A stretch of 64,000 nt of DNA from Paenibacillus lactis (GTDB taxonomy: Bacteria; Bacillota; Bacilli; Paenibacillales; Paenibacillaceae), in assembly GCF_017873605.1 (NCBI RefSeq), contig NZ_JAGGKI010000003.1:248001-312000 (forward strand), written 5' to 3'. Made by a program: the position numbers and the translations under genes. The notes below the pieces were generated by a model. It saw only the letters and a list, made by a program, of their open reading frames with translations. It did not search any database and had not been told where the DNA came from. This document shows positions 8,169 through 16,725 of this stretch, one piece after another. The first letter of the stretch is position 1. Each line of letters starts with the position of its first letter.

Positions 8169-8951
8169 TTATAGCGTCTCCAACTCGCTTAGATCGGGCA
8201 CTTTAATGCGATGTTTTTTCCGGAAATCCTTATAAAGCTCCGCCTGAAGCGCCTCATAGCTTTCCGTCCCTTTCAGGTCTTCATCCGCAAGGATATGTCC
8301 CATAAGCTTATTCATGTAAATCGCCGCCTCGTACGCGCTGTATAACTCCTCGCTGTTCCAAAACTCCTCCTCGCTCAGTCCCGTGATTCGGATCCGCTGC
8401 TCCATAATGTATAAGGTCAGCTGCTCCGCGGATGTTTTCGGGCCGGTGTCCTTCATCGCACGCCTCTGCATGTCGATCATACCCTTGACTTCCTCCGGCG
8501 TTACGGTGATTCCAATTTGTTTTGCATGGTGCACGGTCAGCGCCTCGGTAATCATATGCCGCAGCACCTCCTCGCCCGAAGGTTTCTCGGTCAACTGATT
8601 TAGGGCATAGATCAGCTCTTTAGTTTTCAGGGTGAAGACATATTCCGCAAGCGAAATACGCACTTCCTCCGTCTCCATCATCCAAGGAGGCAGCCCTTCA
8701 TTCCGGATCTTATTCTGGATCGTTTGGATCGAATCAAAAGTATCCTGGACCAACCGCCTGGTGCCTTCTGTATATGCTGCATTTTGAATTGCGGGTATCT
8801 CATCCGACAACTCCGGCAATGCTCTATGGGCGTTCTCGTCCGTTTGGGCTGCAGGGGAATTGTCACAAGCGCTAATCGCAAGTAATACCGCCACCAATCC
8901 AAATAACGAGAGCTTTCGCAAGCGGATTGCGTTTCGGCAACGAGAACTCAT
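8169..8951 (-). CDS. Lipoprotein with SurA-N-like region
   Basis: 260 aa. The N-terminus has basic residues, a hydrophobic stretch (LFGLVAVLLAIS) and the lipobox AISAC, so it is predicted to be anchored outside the membrane. The mature part is helical and charged, with a segment near residues 125-200 (ALTVHHAKQIGITVTPEEVKGMID) resembling the SurA/PrsA N-terminal chaperone fold. No PPIase (parvulin) domain is visible, so it is not a complete PrsA. AAGGAGG precedes the ATG. Its role is probably in folding or handling secreted proteins; this is a weak inference. Confidence 0.7.
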   Translation of the reverse strand: MSSRCRNAIRLRKLSLFGLVAVLLAISACDNSPAAQTDENAHRALPELSDEIPAIQNAAYTEGTRRLVQDTFDSIQTIQNKIRNEGLPPWMMETEEVRISLAEYVFTLKTKELIYALNQLTEKPSGEEVLRHMITEALTVHHAKQIGITVTPEEVKGMIDMQRRAMKDTGPKTSAEQLTLYIMEQRIRITGLSEEEFWNSEELYSAYEAAIYMNKLMGHILADEDLKGTESYEALQAELYKDFRKKHRIKVPDLSELETL

Positions 8952-9091
8952 GCTCGTCCCTCCTTATAAAAATCCTCCGTTTCCTTTATTAACGTTACCC
9001 GCACCGCTTTGGTTACATTTCTCTGTTCATGCGCTACAATAGAAATGTAATCGTTTTTATTACCAATACCCACCAAGGAGATGATCCCCTC

Positions 9092-10072
9092 ATGCAGTAC
9101 ACCTCTCTAGGTAAATCCGGCATGAAAGTCAGCCGTCTGTGTCTCGGTACGATGAATTTCGGACCTGCCACGGATGAGAAGGAAGCTTTTCGCATCATGG
9201 ATGCGGCGGTGGATGCCGGCGTGAATTTTTTCGACACCGCTAATGTTTACGGCTGGGGCGAGAACGCCGGGCTGACCGAAACGATAATCGGGCGGTGGTT
9301 CAAGCAGGGCGGCGGCCGTCGGGAAAAGGTCATTTTGGCCACGAAATTTTACGGGTCGATGAGCGATCCACTCGACGGTCCCAATGATGCAGCCGGCTTG
9401 TCCGCCTACAAGCTCCGGCGCCATCTTGAAGGGTCGCTGAAGCGGCTGCAGACCGATCATATCGAGCTGTATCAAATGCATCACGTGGATTCATCCGTAA
9501 CATGGGACGAGCTCTGGGGAGCATTTGAGGTCGCGGTGCATCAGGGAAAAATCGGCTATGTCGGCTCCAGCAATTTCGCCGGTTGGCACATCGCCGTTGC
9601 TCAAGCCGCTGCCAAAAACCGGAACTTCCTTGGTCTGGTATCCGAGCAGCATAAGTACAGCCTGACCTGCCGGCTCCCTGAGCTTGAAGTGCTGCCAGCA
9701 GCGCAGAGCCTCGGTCTCGGCGTAATTCCTTGGAGTCCGCTCGACGGCGGATTGCTGGGGCGCAACGCGCTGAAGAAGATTGAGGGTTCGAGAAGCGGCG
9801 GCAATGCGGAGCGGATCGAGAAGCACCGTGCCCAGCTGGAGCAATTCGCCGCACTTTGCCAGGAGCTCGGAGAGCCGCAGGACAACGTGGCACTGGCCTG
9901 GCTTCTTAAAAATCCGGCCGTCACTGGGCCAATCATCGGTCCGCGTACTTTGGAACAATTCGAAAGCTCCTTGAGATGCCTCGAGGTGGAGCTCGACGAA
10001 TCGGCTATGAAGCGGCTGGATGAAATTTTCCCTGGTCCGGGTGGCCCTGCGCCGCAAGCTTACGCCTGGTAA
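9092..10072 (+). CDS. Aldo/keto reductase
   Basis: 326 aa, an NADPH-dependent carbonyl reductase with a TIM barrel. It begins MQYTSLGKSGMKVSRLCLGT, continues with DTANVYGWGENAG (catalytic Asp and Tyr), then the Lys region LATKFYG and YQMHHVDSSVTWDELWGA, and has the C-terminal NADPH-binding GPIIGPRTLEQ. This is the AKR subgroup related to YhdN and the potassium channel beta subunits. The ATG at 9092 has AAGGAG upstream; the longer frame from 9029 lacks one. It is a single gene with its own terminator, divergent from the lipoprotein gene. Substrate unknown. Confidence 0.9.
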   Translation: MQYTSLGKSGMKVSRLCLGTMNFGPATDEKEAFRIMDAAVDAGVNFFDTANVYGWGENAGLTETIIGRWFKQGGGRREKVILATKFYGSMSDPLDGPNDAAGLSAYKLRRHLEGSLKRLQTDHIELYQMHHVDSSVTWDELWGAFEVAVHQGKIGYVGSSNFAGWHIAVAQAAAKNRNFLGLVSEQHKYSLTCRLPELEVLPAAQSLGLGVIPWSPLDGGLLGRNALKKIEGSRSGGNAERIEKHRAQLEQFAALCQELGEPQDNVALAWLLKNPAVTGPIIGPRTLEQFESSLRCLEVELDESAMKRLDEIFPGPGGPAPQAYAW

Positions 10073-10244
10073 GACGCAAATCCCGGAACATCCTGTAAAA
10101 ATAACGCCACTTTGGACAAGTTGTTCACAATATGAGCCCCTCGCAGCGTTAAACGATTTCAGTCGGAGCGAAAGTACCGGAACACATCTGCTTACACGCT
10201 AGCTTTCTCCGGTGGGGCCATAACCGTCCTCGGCCAATACAAAT

Positions 10245-10284
10245 AAAAGGAGGAGCCGCCTTACTAGCGGTTCCTCCTTTTTTT
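10245..10284. terminator. Bidirectional terminator between the aldo/keto reductase and ilvC
   Basis: AAAAGGAGGAGCCGCC / GCGGTTCCTCCTTTTTTT. The T run is strong on the plus strand, and a weaker one (TTTTATTT) exists on the minus strand, so it can serve both convergent genes. Confidence 0.8.
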
Positions 10285-10365
10285 AAATCTGTCATTTCCA
10301 GGCTGTTCACCCGTCCCGTAGAAAAGGCTGGAAGCCATAGAATCTTCTAATGACATTGAATCTTC

Positions 10366-11391
<1,026 letters not shown>

Positions 11392-11396
11392 TCATG

Positions 11397-11456
11397 ATGA
11401 GCGGGTATTTCAATCGACCCGGCTTAGTGGCCCGGTCTGCTGAAACACCCGCTCAT
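11397..11456 (-). other. Large nested hairpin in the ilvN-ilvC gap
   Basis: The outer arms ATGAGCGGGTaTTTCA (11397-11412) and TGAAAcACCCGCTCAT (11441-11456) enclose a second inner stem (ACCCGG/CCCGGT region). No T run follows, so it is not a simple terminator. It could adjust relative ilvBN and ilvC levels by RNA processing or partial termination. Confidence 0.55.
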
Positions 11457-11528
11457 GCCATGCAGGTGTCTGCTGATATTGATGGTTTGAAGCTCAGAAG
11501 CGAAAAGCATCAAAAAGCGAACGGATGA

Positions 11529-12014
11529 TTACGCATTACCGCGAATCATCGCGGTAACCCCGGTCCGGGACAGCTCCTGGATCCCGTAAGGCTTCAGCAG
11601 CTCGATCATCGCATCGATCTTCACGGTATCGCCAACAACCTGAACCATCAGATTGGTGGTACCGATGTCAACGACCGAAGCCCGGAAGGTCTCGACAACG
11701 CCCATGATTTCAGGTCTGGCGGAAGGCTCCGCCTTGACCTTGATCAGGGCAAGCTCCCTTGCAACCATCGGCTTGGAGCTCAGGTTGATGACTTTGATGA
11801 CATCGATCAGCTTGTATAGCTGCTTCTCGATCTGCTCCAGCGTCGTGTCATCTCCTGTCGTCACGATAACCATCCGCGACAGCCCCTGCTCCTCCGATTG
11901 CCCCACGGTAATGCTCTCGATGTTGAAGCCTCTGCGGCCAAACAGTCCCGAAACCCGCTGCAGGACACCCGGCTGGTCGTTTACTAGTACGGCAATGGTA
12001 TGTTTTGTACTCAT
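11529..12014 (-). CDS. ilvN: Acetolactate synthase small (regulatory) subunit
   Basis: 161 aa. An ACT domain starts at the N-terminus (HTIAVLVNDQPGVLQRVSGLF) and binds valine to mediate feedback control; a second alpha/beta domain follows (residues about 75-160). It pairs with the IlvB product. I chose the ATG at 12014, one base past the ilvB stop, with GGGGG about nine bases before it; the in-frame ATG at 12023 overlaps the ilvB stop and has too little spacing. It is tightly coupled to ilvB and is also known as ilvH. Confidence 0.93.
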   Translation of the reverse strand: MSTKHTIAVLVNDQPGVLQRVSGLFGRRGFNIESITVGQSEEQGLSRMVIVTTGDDTTLEQIEKQLYKLIDVIKVINLSSKPMVARELALIKVKAEPSARPEIMGVVETFRASVVDIGTTNLMVQVVGDTVKIDAMIELLKPYGIQELSRTGVTAMIRGNA

Positions 12015-12015
12015 C

Positions 12016-13758
12016 TTACGCATCCCCCATCAGCATTTGATCGATCGTCGACCCTTGCGGTACCATCGGATACACGTTCTCGCCTTTCTCGACCACGAAC
12101 TCGACGAGCACCGGTCCCGGCGTTTCCATCGCTTCGGCCCAAGCGCGGTGCGCTTCGTCTTTCGTCGTGGCGCGAAGACCTTTCACACCGTAAGCTTCAG
12201 CAAGCTTGACGAAATCCGGGCTGCCCGCCAGATCGATGTGGCTGTAACGGTTGTCGTAGATCAGCTCCTGCCATTGGCGAACCATGCCAAGCACCTGGTT
12301 GTTGATGACCACGATTTTGACCGGAATGTTGTTGATGGCGCAGATCGCAAGCTCCTGGGAGCACATCTGCATGCCGCCGTCCCCGTTGATCGAGATGACG
12401 AGCCGGTCGGGATGGGCCATTTGGGCGCCGATGGCGGAAGGGAATCCGAAGCCCATCGTGCCGAGGCCGCCGGAGGTGATCCATGAACGCGGCTGGTTGA
12501 ATTTGTAATACTGGGCCGCCCACATCTGGTGCTGTCCGACGTCCGTCGTTACGATCGCTTCGCCCTTGGTCGTCTCGTTCAGCATTTCGATAACCCACTG
12601 CGGCTTGAGTACGGTATCCGAATCCACGTAGCGGTACGGATATTCCGCCTTCCACTTGCCGATCTGGTCTCTCCAAGCATCCGCCTTGCCTGCGTATCCG
12701 ACGAGCGGATTCAGCATTTCAAGCACGGTTTTGACATCCCCGACAATCGGGATATCGGTTGGCACGTTCTTGCCGATCTCCGCCGGATCGATGTCAATAT
12801 GAGCAATTTTGGCATTCGGTGCAAATCCGTTCAGTTTGCCGGTAACGCGATCATCGAATCTCGCTCCGATACTGATCAGCAGGTCGGATTGTTGAATGGC
12901 CTGGTTCGACGTGTACGTGCCATGCATGCCCGGCATGCCCGTCCAGAGCTCGTGTCCCGTCGGGAATCCGCCCAGCCCGAGCAGCGTCGTCGTGATCGGA
13001 ATGCCCGTCTTGTTGACGAATTCCAGCAGCCCTTCGTGTGCGCCGGAGTATATGACGCCGCCGCCGGCAAGAATCATTGGACGCTCGGCATCCTCGATCG
13101 CGCGGGCCAGCTTGTCGAGCTGCAGACGATTCGGTACCGTTCGCGGGTTATAGCCCCGCAGGTGGACGGTATCTTCCGGCTTGAACAGCGTCGTTGCCGC
13201 CGATACGTCCTTCGGAATATCGATCAGCACCGGCCCTTTACGTCCCGTGGACGCGATGTGGAAGGCCTCGTGGATGATCCGCGGCAGATCTTCGACATTC
13301 CGCACCAGATAGCTGTGTTTGGTGATCGGCATCGTGATGCCTGTAATATCCGCTTCCTGGAAGGCATCCGTTCCGATCAGCGTCGTTGCTACGTTACCGG
13401 TAATGACAACGAGCGGAACAGAATCCATATAGGCTGTTGCAATCCCGGTTACGAGGTTCGTTGCCCCCGGTCCCGAGGTCGCGATACATACACCTACTTT
13501 ACCGCTTGCCCGGGCATATCCGTCGGCTGCATGGATGGCGCCTTGCTCGTGACGAGTCAAGACATGGTTGAAATCCTCAAAACCATACATTGCATCGTAG
13601 ATATACAGGACGGCTCCGCCCGGATATCCGAAAACGCACTCGACACCTTCGAGCAGAAGACTCCGAAGCAAGATTTCCGATCCGGTAATCACTTCAGGCT
13701 TCATCCATTTCTCACGTAATTGTTCTGTAGACCGCACTTCTGGAGTTTGCGCGCTCAT
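12016..13758 (-). CDS. ilvB: Acetolactate synthase large (catalytic) subunit
   Basis: 580 aa, a thiamine diphosphate and FAD enzyme condensing two pyruvates, or pyruvate with 2-oxobutyrate. The N-terminal PYR domain has FGYPGGAVLYIYDAM and the catalytic Glu in RHEQGAIHAADGYA. The C-terminal ThDP motif GDGG...NN (NGDGGMQMC to VINNQVLGM) is present. GAGGAGG precedes the ATG. First gene of the ilvBNC operon; a T-box leader and a good promoter lie upstream, so expression should respond to uncharged tRNA. Confidence 0.97.
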   Translation of the reverse strand: MSAQTPEVRSTEQLREKWMKPEVITGSEILLRSLLLEGVECVFGYPGGAVLYIYDAMYGFEDFNHVLTRHEQGAIHAADGYARASGKVGVCIATSGPGATNLVTGIATAYMDSVPLVVITGNVATTLIGTDAFQEADITGITMPITKHSYLVRNVEDLPRIIHEAFHIASTGRKGPVLIDIPKDVSAATTLFKPEDTVHLRGYNPRTVPNRLQLDKLARAIEDAERPMILAGGGVIYSGAHEGLLEFVNKTGIPITTTLLGLGGFPTGHELWTGMPGMHGTYTSNQAIQQSDLLISIGARFDDRVTGKLNGFAPNAKIAHIDIDPAEIGKNVPTDIPIVGDVKTVLEMLNPLVGYAGKADAWRDQIGKWKAEYPYRYVDSDTVLKPQWVIEMLNETTKGEAIVTTDVGQHQMWAAQYYKFNQPRSWITSGGLGTMGFGFPSAIGAQMAHPDRLVISINGDGGMQMCSQELAICAINNIPVKIVVINNQVLGMVRQWQELIYDNRYSHIDLAGSPDFVKLAEAYGVKGLRATTKDEAHRAWAEAMETPGPVLVEFVVEKGENVYPMVPQGSTIDQMLMGDA

Positions 13759-13811
13759 CAGTCATCCTCCTCTCAAATATTGGCATGCTCTAATTTCCAC
13801 CATGATCCAAG

Positions 13812-14160
13812 CAACAAAAAAACCTTCCGTCTCCACACCCGGATTATCTCCGTGTGAGGGACGAAAGGTTCTGGCTTCCGTGGTACCACCCATGTTTGCT
13901 CTACACCTCGCAGTGTAAAGCCTCAGCAGGTATGAAGGCTCTCGCATAACACCAGCTCTTCAATATCTGCAGTCCGTAACGTGGACTTACACGATTTTCC
14001 CTAATAAATGCTGTTACGACTTAATGCGGTAAAGTCATAGCCTAGCATCTTTCAGGAAAACAGCTCCGAGGTGAGCTCGTATAAAAGGGATTTTGGTGGT
14101 GGTTTCAGCAGATCCATCCACTCTCTGAGCAAAAGAGCCCTTTAAACTTCGTCCTCATCA
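13812..14160 (-). promoter_or_regulatory. T-box leader of the ilv operon, specifier read as CUC (Leu)
   Basis: The minus strand has stem I (near 14080-14150), a specifier region ACGAGCTCACCTCGG (14066-14080), and the T-box core GGGTGGTACCACGG (about 13878-13892). A strong terminator follows (AACCTTTCGTC / GACGGAAGGTT plus seven T, 13817-13870). By alignment with known Bacillus ilv-leu leaders the specifier is CTC at 14073-14075, so uncharged tRNA-Leu should prevent termination. The T-box identification is firm; the codon assignment is less so. Confidence 0.9.
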
Positions 14161-14197
14161 TTGCCGATTGGATATATTCGTTAAAATGTTTAGAAAC

Positions 14198-14227
14198 ATT
14201 ATATGATCGTTCCAATCCAGAAGTCAA
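14198..14227 (-). promoter_or_regulatory. Promoter of the ilv T-box transcript
   Basis: TTGACT (14222-14227), an 18-bp spacer and TATAAT (14198-14203) on the minus strand, just upstream of T-box stem I. Confidence 0.75.
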
Positions 14228-14372
14228 CACATTTATTTTACTTCGCATGAGAGGTTTTCATTCACTACGCAATTCGAAGCTTCCGGCCATTGCCGCAAAA
14301 CACGCTCCCAGAGCCTGGTACATATGATAAATTGAGCAGCAAACCTCGGCGAGAGAAGGGAGAGAAATAACG

Positions 14373-14819
14373 ATGATCCGCTACTGGAAACCCGGGCAGG
14401 ATGACGTCATGATTCTGCAGCTGATCGAATCCGAGCTCGTCCCTCTTTCCCATATGAGCCCGAAGGAGATCCATGCGATTCGCAAAGATATCCCTGCCCG
14501 ATTACGGCGCGGCGTAACCCTGGTTGCAGCCGGACAGGAGGATCGAGTCCTCGCCTTCATCCACTTCCTGGTGCATGGCGAGCTGCTGTATATCGATATG
14601 CTGGCCGTCGCACCCGCCGTACAGCGAAAGCAATGGGGCATCCGCCTGATGGAGCATGCCGAACGTTTCGCTGTATCCCGCGGTTGCAAGCGAGCGAAGG
14701 TGATGGTAGACGTCGGGAACCGGGGCGGGCTCGCCTTTTACAGAAAGCTCGGTTATACGGTAACCCGAATCATCTCAACCAGCCAATGCTACGAAATGGA
14801 AAAAGTGTGGTATCCCTAG
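14373..14819 (+). CDS. GNAT family N-acetyltransferase
   Basis: 148 aa. The central GNAT core has a beta4 strand (LLYIDMLAVAPAVQRKQWGIRLMEHAERFA, with an acetyl-CoA loop variant QRKQWG instead of the usual Q/RxxGxG/A) and the C-terminal NRGGLAFYRKLGYTV. GGGAGA precedes the ATG. It is a single gene between the ilv T-box and the Gly-rich gene. Substrate unknown. The altered pyrophosphate loop might weaken acetyl-CoA binding. Confidence 0.8.
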   Translation: MIRYWKPGQDDVMILQLIESELVPLSHMSPKEIHAIRKDIPARLRRGVTLVAAGQEDRVLAFIHFLVHGELLYIDMLAVAPAVQRKQWGIRLMEHAERFAVSRGCKRAKVMVDVGNRGGLAFYRKLGYTVTRIISTSQCYEMEKVWYP

Positions 14820-14822
14820 TCT

Positions 14823-15137
14823 TTACCAGAAGAATCCGCCGAACGGTCCGCCAAACCCGCCGTAACCAGGGCCGTAGAATCCGCCATATCCGGGATATCC
14901 CCCATATCCGGGATACCCGCCGTAAGCGTAAGGCGCGGTGCCGATCGCAAGCAAGTCGAACAGCACGAGAGGAACGATGGCTTTGGTCTTTACCTGCTTG
15001 CCGCCCGGTTCAACGAACAGACGGCTCCCGGATACCTTAACCAATTTGCCTGTCACCATAGTTCCGTCTTTCTTATACGCAACAATCCGCTTGCCCACAT
15101 ACGACTTCAGTTTCGCCTTGTTGACAGGCTTTTCCAT
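14823..15137 (-). CDS. Small protein with Gly/Tyr/Pro-rich tail, possible spore-coat protein
   Basis: 104 aa from the ATG at 15137, which has AAGGAGG upstream; the frame extends to 15170. The N-terminal half (KSYVGKRIVAYKKDGTMVTGKL) looks like a small SH3/Sm-like barrel. The C-terminal 40 residues are a GGYPGYGG-type repeat rich in Gly, Tyr, Phe and Pro with no Lys or Arg. Such tails are common in Bacillales spore-coat and surface proteins, but I do not recognise this one. The last codons are four bases from the convergent acetyltransferase stop. Confidence 0.75.
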   Translation of the reverse strand: MEKPVNKAKLKSYVGKRIVAYKKDGTMVTGKLVKVSGSRLFVEPGGKQVKTKAIVPLVLFDLLAIGTAPYAYGGYPGYGGYPGYGGFYGPGYGGFGGPFGGFFW

Positions 15138-15299
15138 GAAAATCCCTCCTTGAGGTAATATACATTTCAATCTATTCCGGAAGGGGGAGGCTTGCCTGTT
15201 TCATGGCCCTAAACAGCAAATATAGACGGCGATTTCATGTATAAAGATACCGAATTAACCAGCATTGCCGAATCCTTAAGATATCCTGATATACGCAAA

Positions 15300-15326
15300 G
15301 AAACCGCCGAATAATTCGGCGGTCTT
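15300..15326 (-). terminator. Terminator of the infC-rpmI-rplT operon
   Basis: A perfect 9-bp stem, ACCGCCGAA / TTCGGCGGT, with a short loop just past the rplT stop; the T tract (TTTCTTT) is modest. Confidence 0.7.
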
Positions 15327-15339
15327 CATACATGTAGTA

Positions 15340-15699
15340 TTAAGCGTTCACTTTTTCTTTAGCAACGGTTGCCAAAGAGTTGAATGCGTTCAGATCGTTC
15401 ACAGCCAAATCAGCCAGCATTTTGCGGTTGATATCCACGCCAGCAAGCTTCAGGCCATGCATCATTTTGCTGTAGGACAGACCGTTTTGGCGAGCAGCCG
15501 CGTTAATACGAACGATCCACAATTTACGGAAATTGCGCTTCGTTTGACGGCGATCCCGGTATGCATAAACGAGGGATTTCATAACCTGCTCGTTTGCAGT
15601 TTTAAAAATACGGTGTTTGGAACCAAAATAACCTTTAGCAAGCTTCAATACTTTTTTATGTCGACGACGAACGACAAATCCGCCTTTAACTCGTGCCAT
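15340..15699 (-). CDS. rplT: 50S ribosomal protein L20
   Basis: 119 aa, exactly the family length. It begins [26 protein letters not shown], followed by the conserved [26 protein letters not shown]. It binds 23S rRNA early in 50S assembly. Last gene of the infC-rpmI-rplT operon, 30 bp after rpmI. In bacilli L20 also represses the operon through its leader, and a matching leader is present upstream. Confidence 0.98.
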   Translation of the reverse strand: MARVKGGFVVRRRHKKVLKLAKGYFGSKHRIFKTANEQVMKSLVYAYRDRRQTKRNFRKLWIVRINAAARQNGLSYSKMMHGLKLAGVDINRKMLADLAVNDLNAFNSLATVAKEKVNA

Positions 15700-15729
15700 A
15701 TCAAAAGACCTCCCAATAAATGTTGTTTA

Positions 15730-15930
15730 CTATTTCAAGTTAGCCAGACCTTGCTTCAAACGTTTAACATCTCCAGGCGCCATTACTGGGCTATTGGACA
15801 ATACGCGCTTCGCACGCTTGGATTTGTGGGACAGCAAGTGGTTTTTGTAAGCTTTGTAACGTTTAACTTTACCCGTACCAGTAATCTTGAAGCGGCCTTT
15901 CAGGCTGCTGTGTGTTTTCATTTTAGGCAT
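15730..15930 (-). CDS. rpmI: 50S ribosomal protein L35
   Basis: 66 aa, very basic. It begins MPKMKTHSSLKGRFKITGTGKVKR and carries SHKSKRAKRVL, both typical of L35. Middle gene of the operon, 26 bp after infC, with AGGAGGAAG upstream of the ATG. Confidence 0.98.
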   Translation of the reverse strand: MPKMKTHSSLKGRFKITGTGKVKRYKAYKNHLLSHKSKRAKRVLSNSPVMAPGDVKRLKQGLANLK

Positions 15931-15956
15931 TGTTGTACTTCCTCCTCTAATTTCTC

Positions 15957-16466
15957 TTAGGCTTTAGGAGCCAAAATCATAATCATGCTGCGGCCTTCCA
16001 GCTTCGGCTGACGTTCGACGACGCAGAGGTCCGCCACTTCCGTCTTCACGCGCTCCAGAATCTTCTGGCCGATGTTCGCATGGGTGATTTCACGACCGCG
16101 GAAACGCACGGAGCATTTCACTTTATCGCCGTCCTTCAAAAACTTAACGACATTGCGGAGCTTGGTCTGGAAATCATGCTCCTCAATGTTGGCCCGGAAC
16201 CATACTTCCTTGATATCCACGATCTTCTGGTTCTTGCGCGCTTCCTTCTCTTTCTTCTGCTGCTCATAGCGGAATTTACCGTAGTCCATGATGCGGCATA
16301 CCGGCGGTTTCGCCTGAGGGGCCACGTTCACCAGATCCAGATTGAGATCAATTGCCATCTGCAGTGCTTCACGAATCGGCTTGATCCCGATCTGTTCACC
16401 CTCCGGGCCGACCAAACGTACTTCCTTGGCCCGAATCTCGTCATTGATCATATGTTCCTTACTGAT
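15957..16466 (-). CDS. infC: Translation initiation factor IF-3 (ATC start codon)
   Basis: 169 aa when read from the ATC at 16464-16466, giving (M)SKEHMINDEIRAKEVRL. This aligns with the known Geobacillus IF-3 N-terminus SKDFIINEQIRAREVRL. A GGAGG lies nine bases upstream. The first ATG (16451) lacks a properly spaced site. IF-3 prevents subunit joining and rejects non-canonical start codons; rare starts in infC are known to give autoregulation. N- and C-domains with their linker are complete (PPVCRIMDYGKFRYEQQKK). First gene of the operon. Confidence 0.95.
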   Translation of the reverse strand: MSKEHMINDEIRAKEVRLVGPEGEQIGIKPIREALQMAIDLNLDLVNVAPQAKPPVCRIMDYGKFRYEQQKKEKEARKNQKIVDIKEVWFRANIEEHDFQTKLRNVVKFLKDGDKVKCSVRFRGREITHANIGQKILERVKTEVADLCVVERQPKLEGRSMIMILAPKA

Positions 16467-16469
16467 AGT

Positions 16470-16480
16470 CCTCCACCTCC
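16470..16480 (-). promoter_or_regulatory. Ribosome binding site deciding the ATC start of infC
   Basis: Two overlapping GGAGG tracts. The distal one (16476-16480) is nine bases from the ATC codon, a normal spacing, while neither is well placed for the downstream ATG. Confidence 0.7.
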
Positions 16481-16504
16481 AGATAACTTGTGATTCCTGC
16501 TTGC

Positions 16505-16645
16505 AAAAAAATAAAGGGATGACGGTTCAACCACCGACATCCCTATTTGATAACTCATTCAAAAATGAAACTTAATCCATTCATTGATTTCGTGATCAAA
16601 CCAGCCAACCTATGTCGGTCAGGTGAGAAGCGGTGCTTCTACTTG
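16505..16645 (-). promoter_or_regulatory. L20 leader (autoregulatory attenuator) of infC-rpmI-rplT
   Basis: The minus strand carries a folded region around 16590-16640 (CACCGCTTCTCACCTGACC... and GGTTGGCTGG) followed by a terminator (AGGGATG / CATCCCT with inner CGGT/ACCG, then a TTTATTTTTTT tract, 16505-16544). This is the layout of the known Bacillales L20 leader, where excess L20 protein promotes premature termination. Confidence 0.75.
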
Positions 16646-16677
16646 CAATCAGAATATTCTGTTACAAAGACTAGAAC

Positions 16678-16706
16678 AGTATAACAAGTACACTGGACTA
16701 TGTCAA
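16678..16706 (-). promoter_or_regulatory. Promoter of the infC operon
   Basis: A consensus TTGACA (16701-16706), 17-bp spacer and TATACT (16678-16683) on the minus strand. It lies between the glycosyltransferase stop and the L20 leader. Confidence 0.8.
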
Positions 16707-16725
16707 CACTGCTCGCAAAATTTAA

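Noticed and set aside
12529-13719. A 396-codon open frame on the strand opposite ilvB
   Set aside because: It lies wholly inside ilvB, has no ribosome binding site or family motif, and is expected from the GC-rich codon bias of the real gene. The same holds for the long antisense frames over leuB, ilvC, the radical SAM gene, cobT and the family 2 glycosyltransferase gene.
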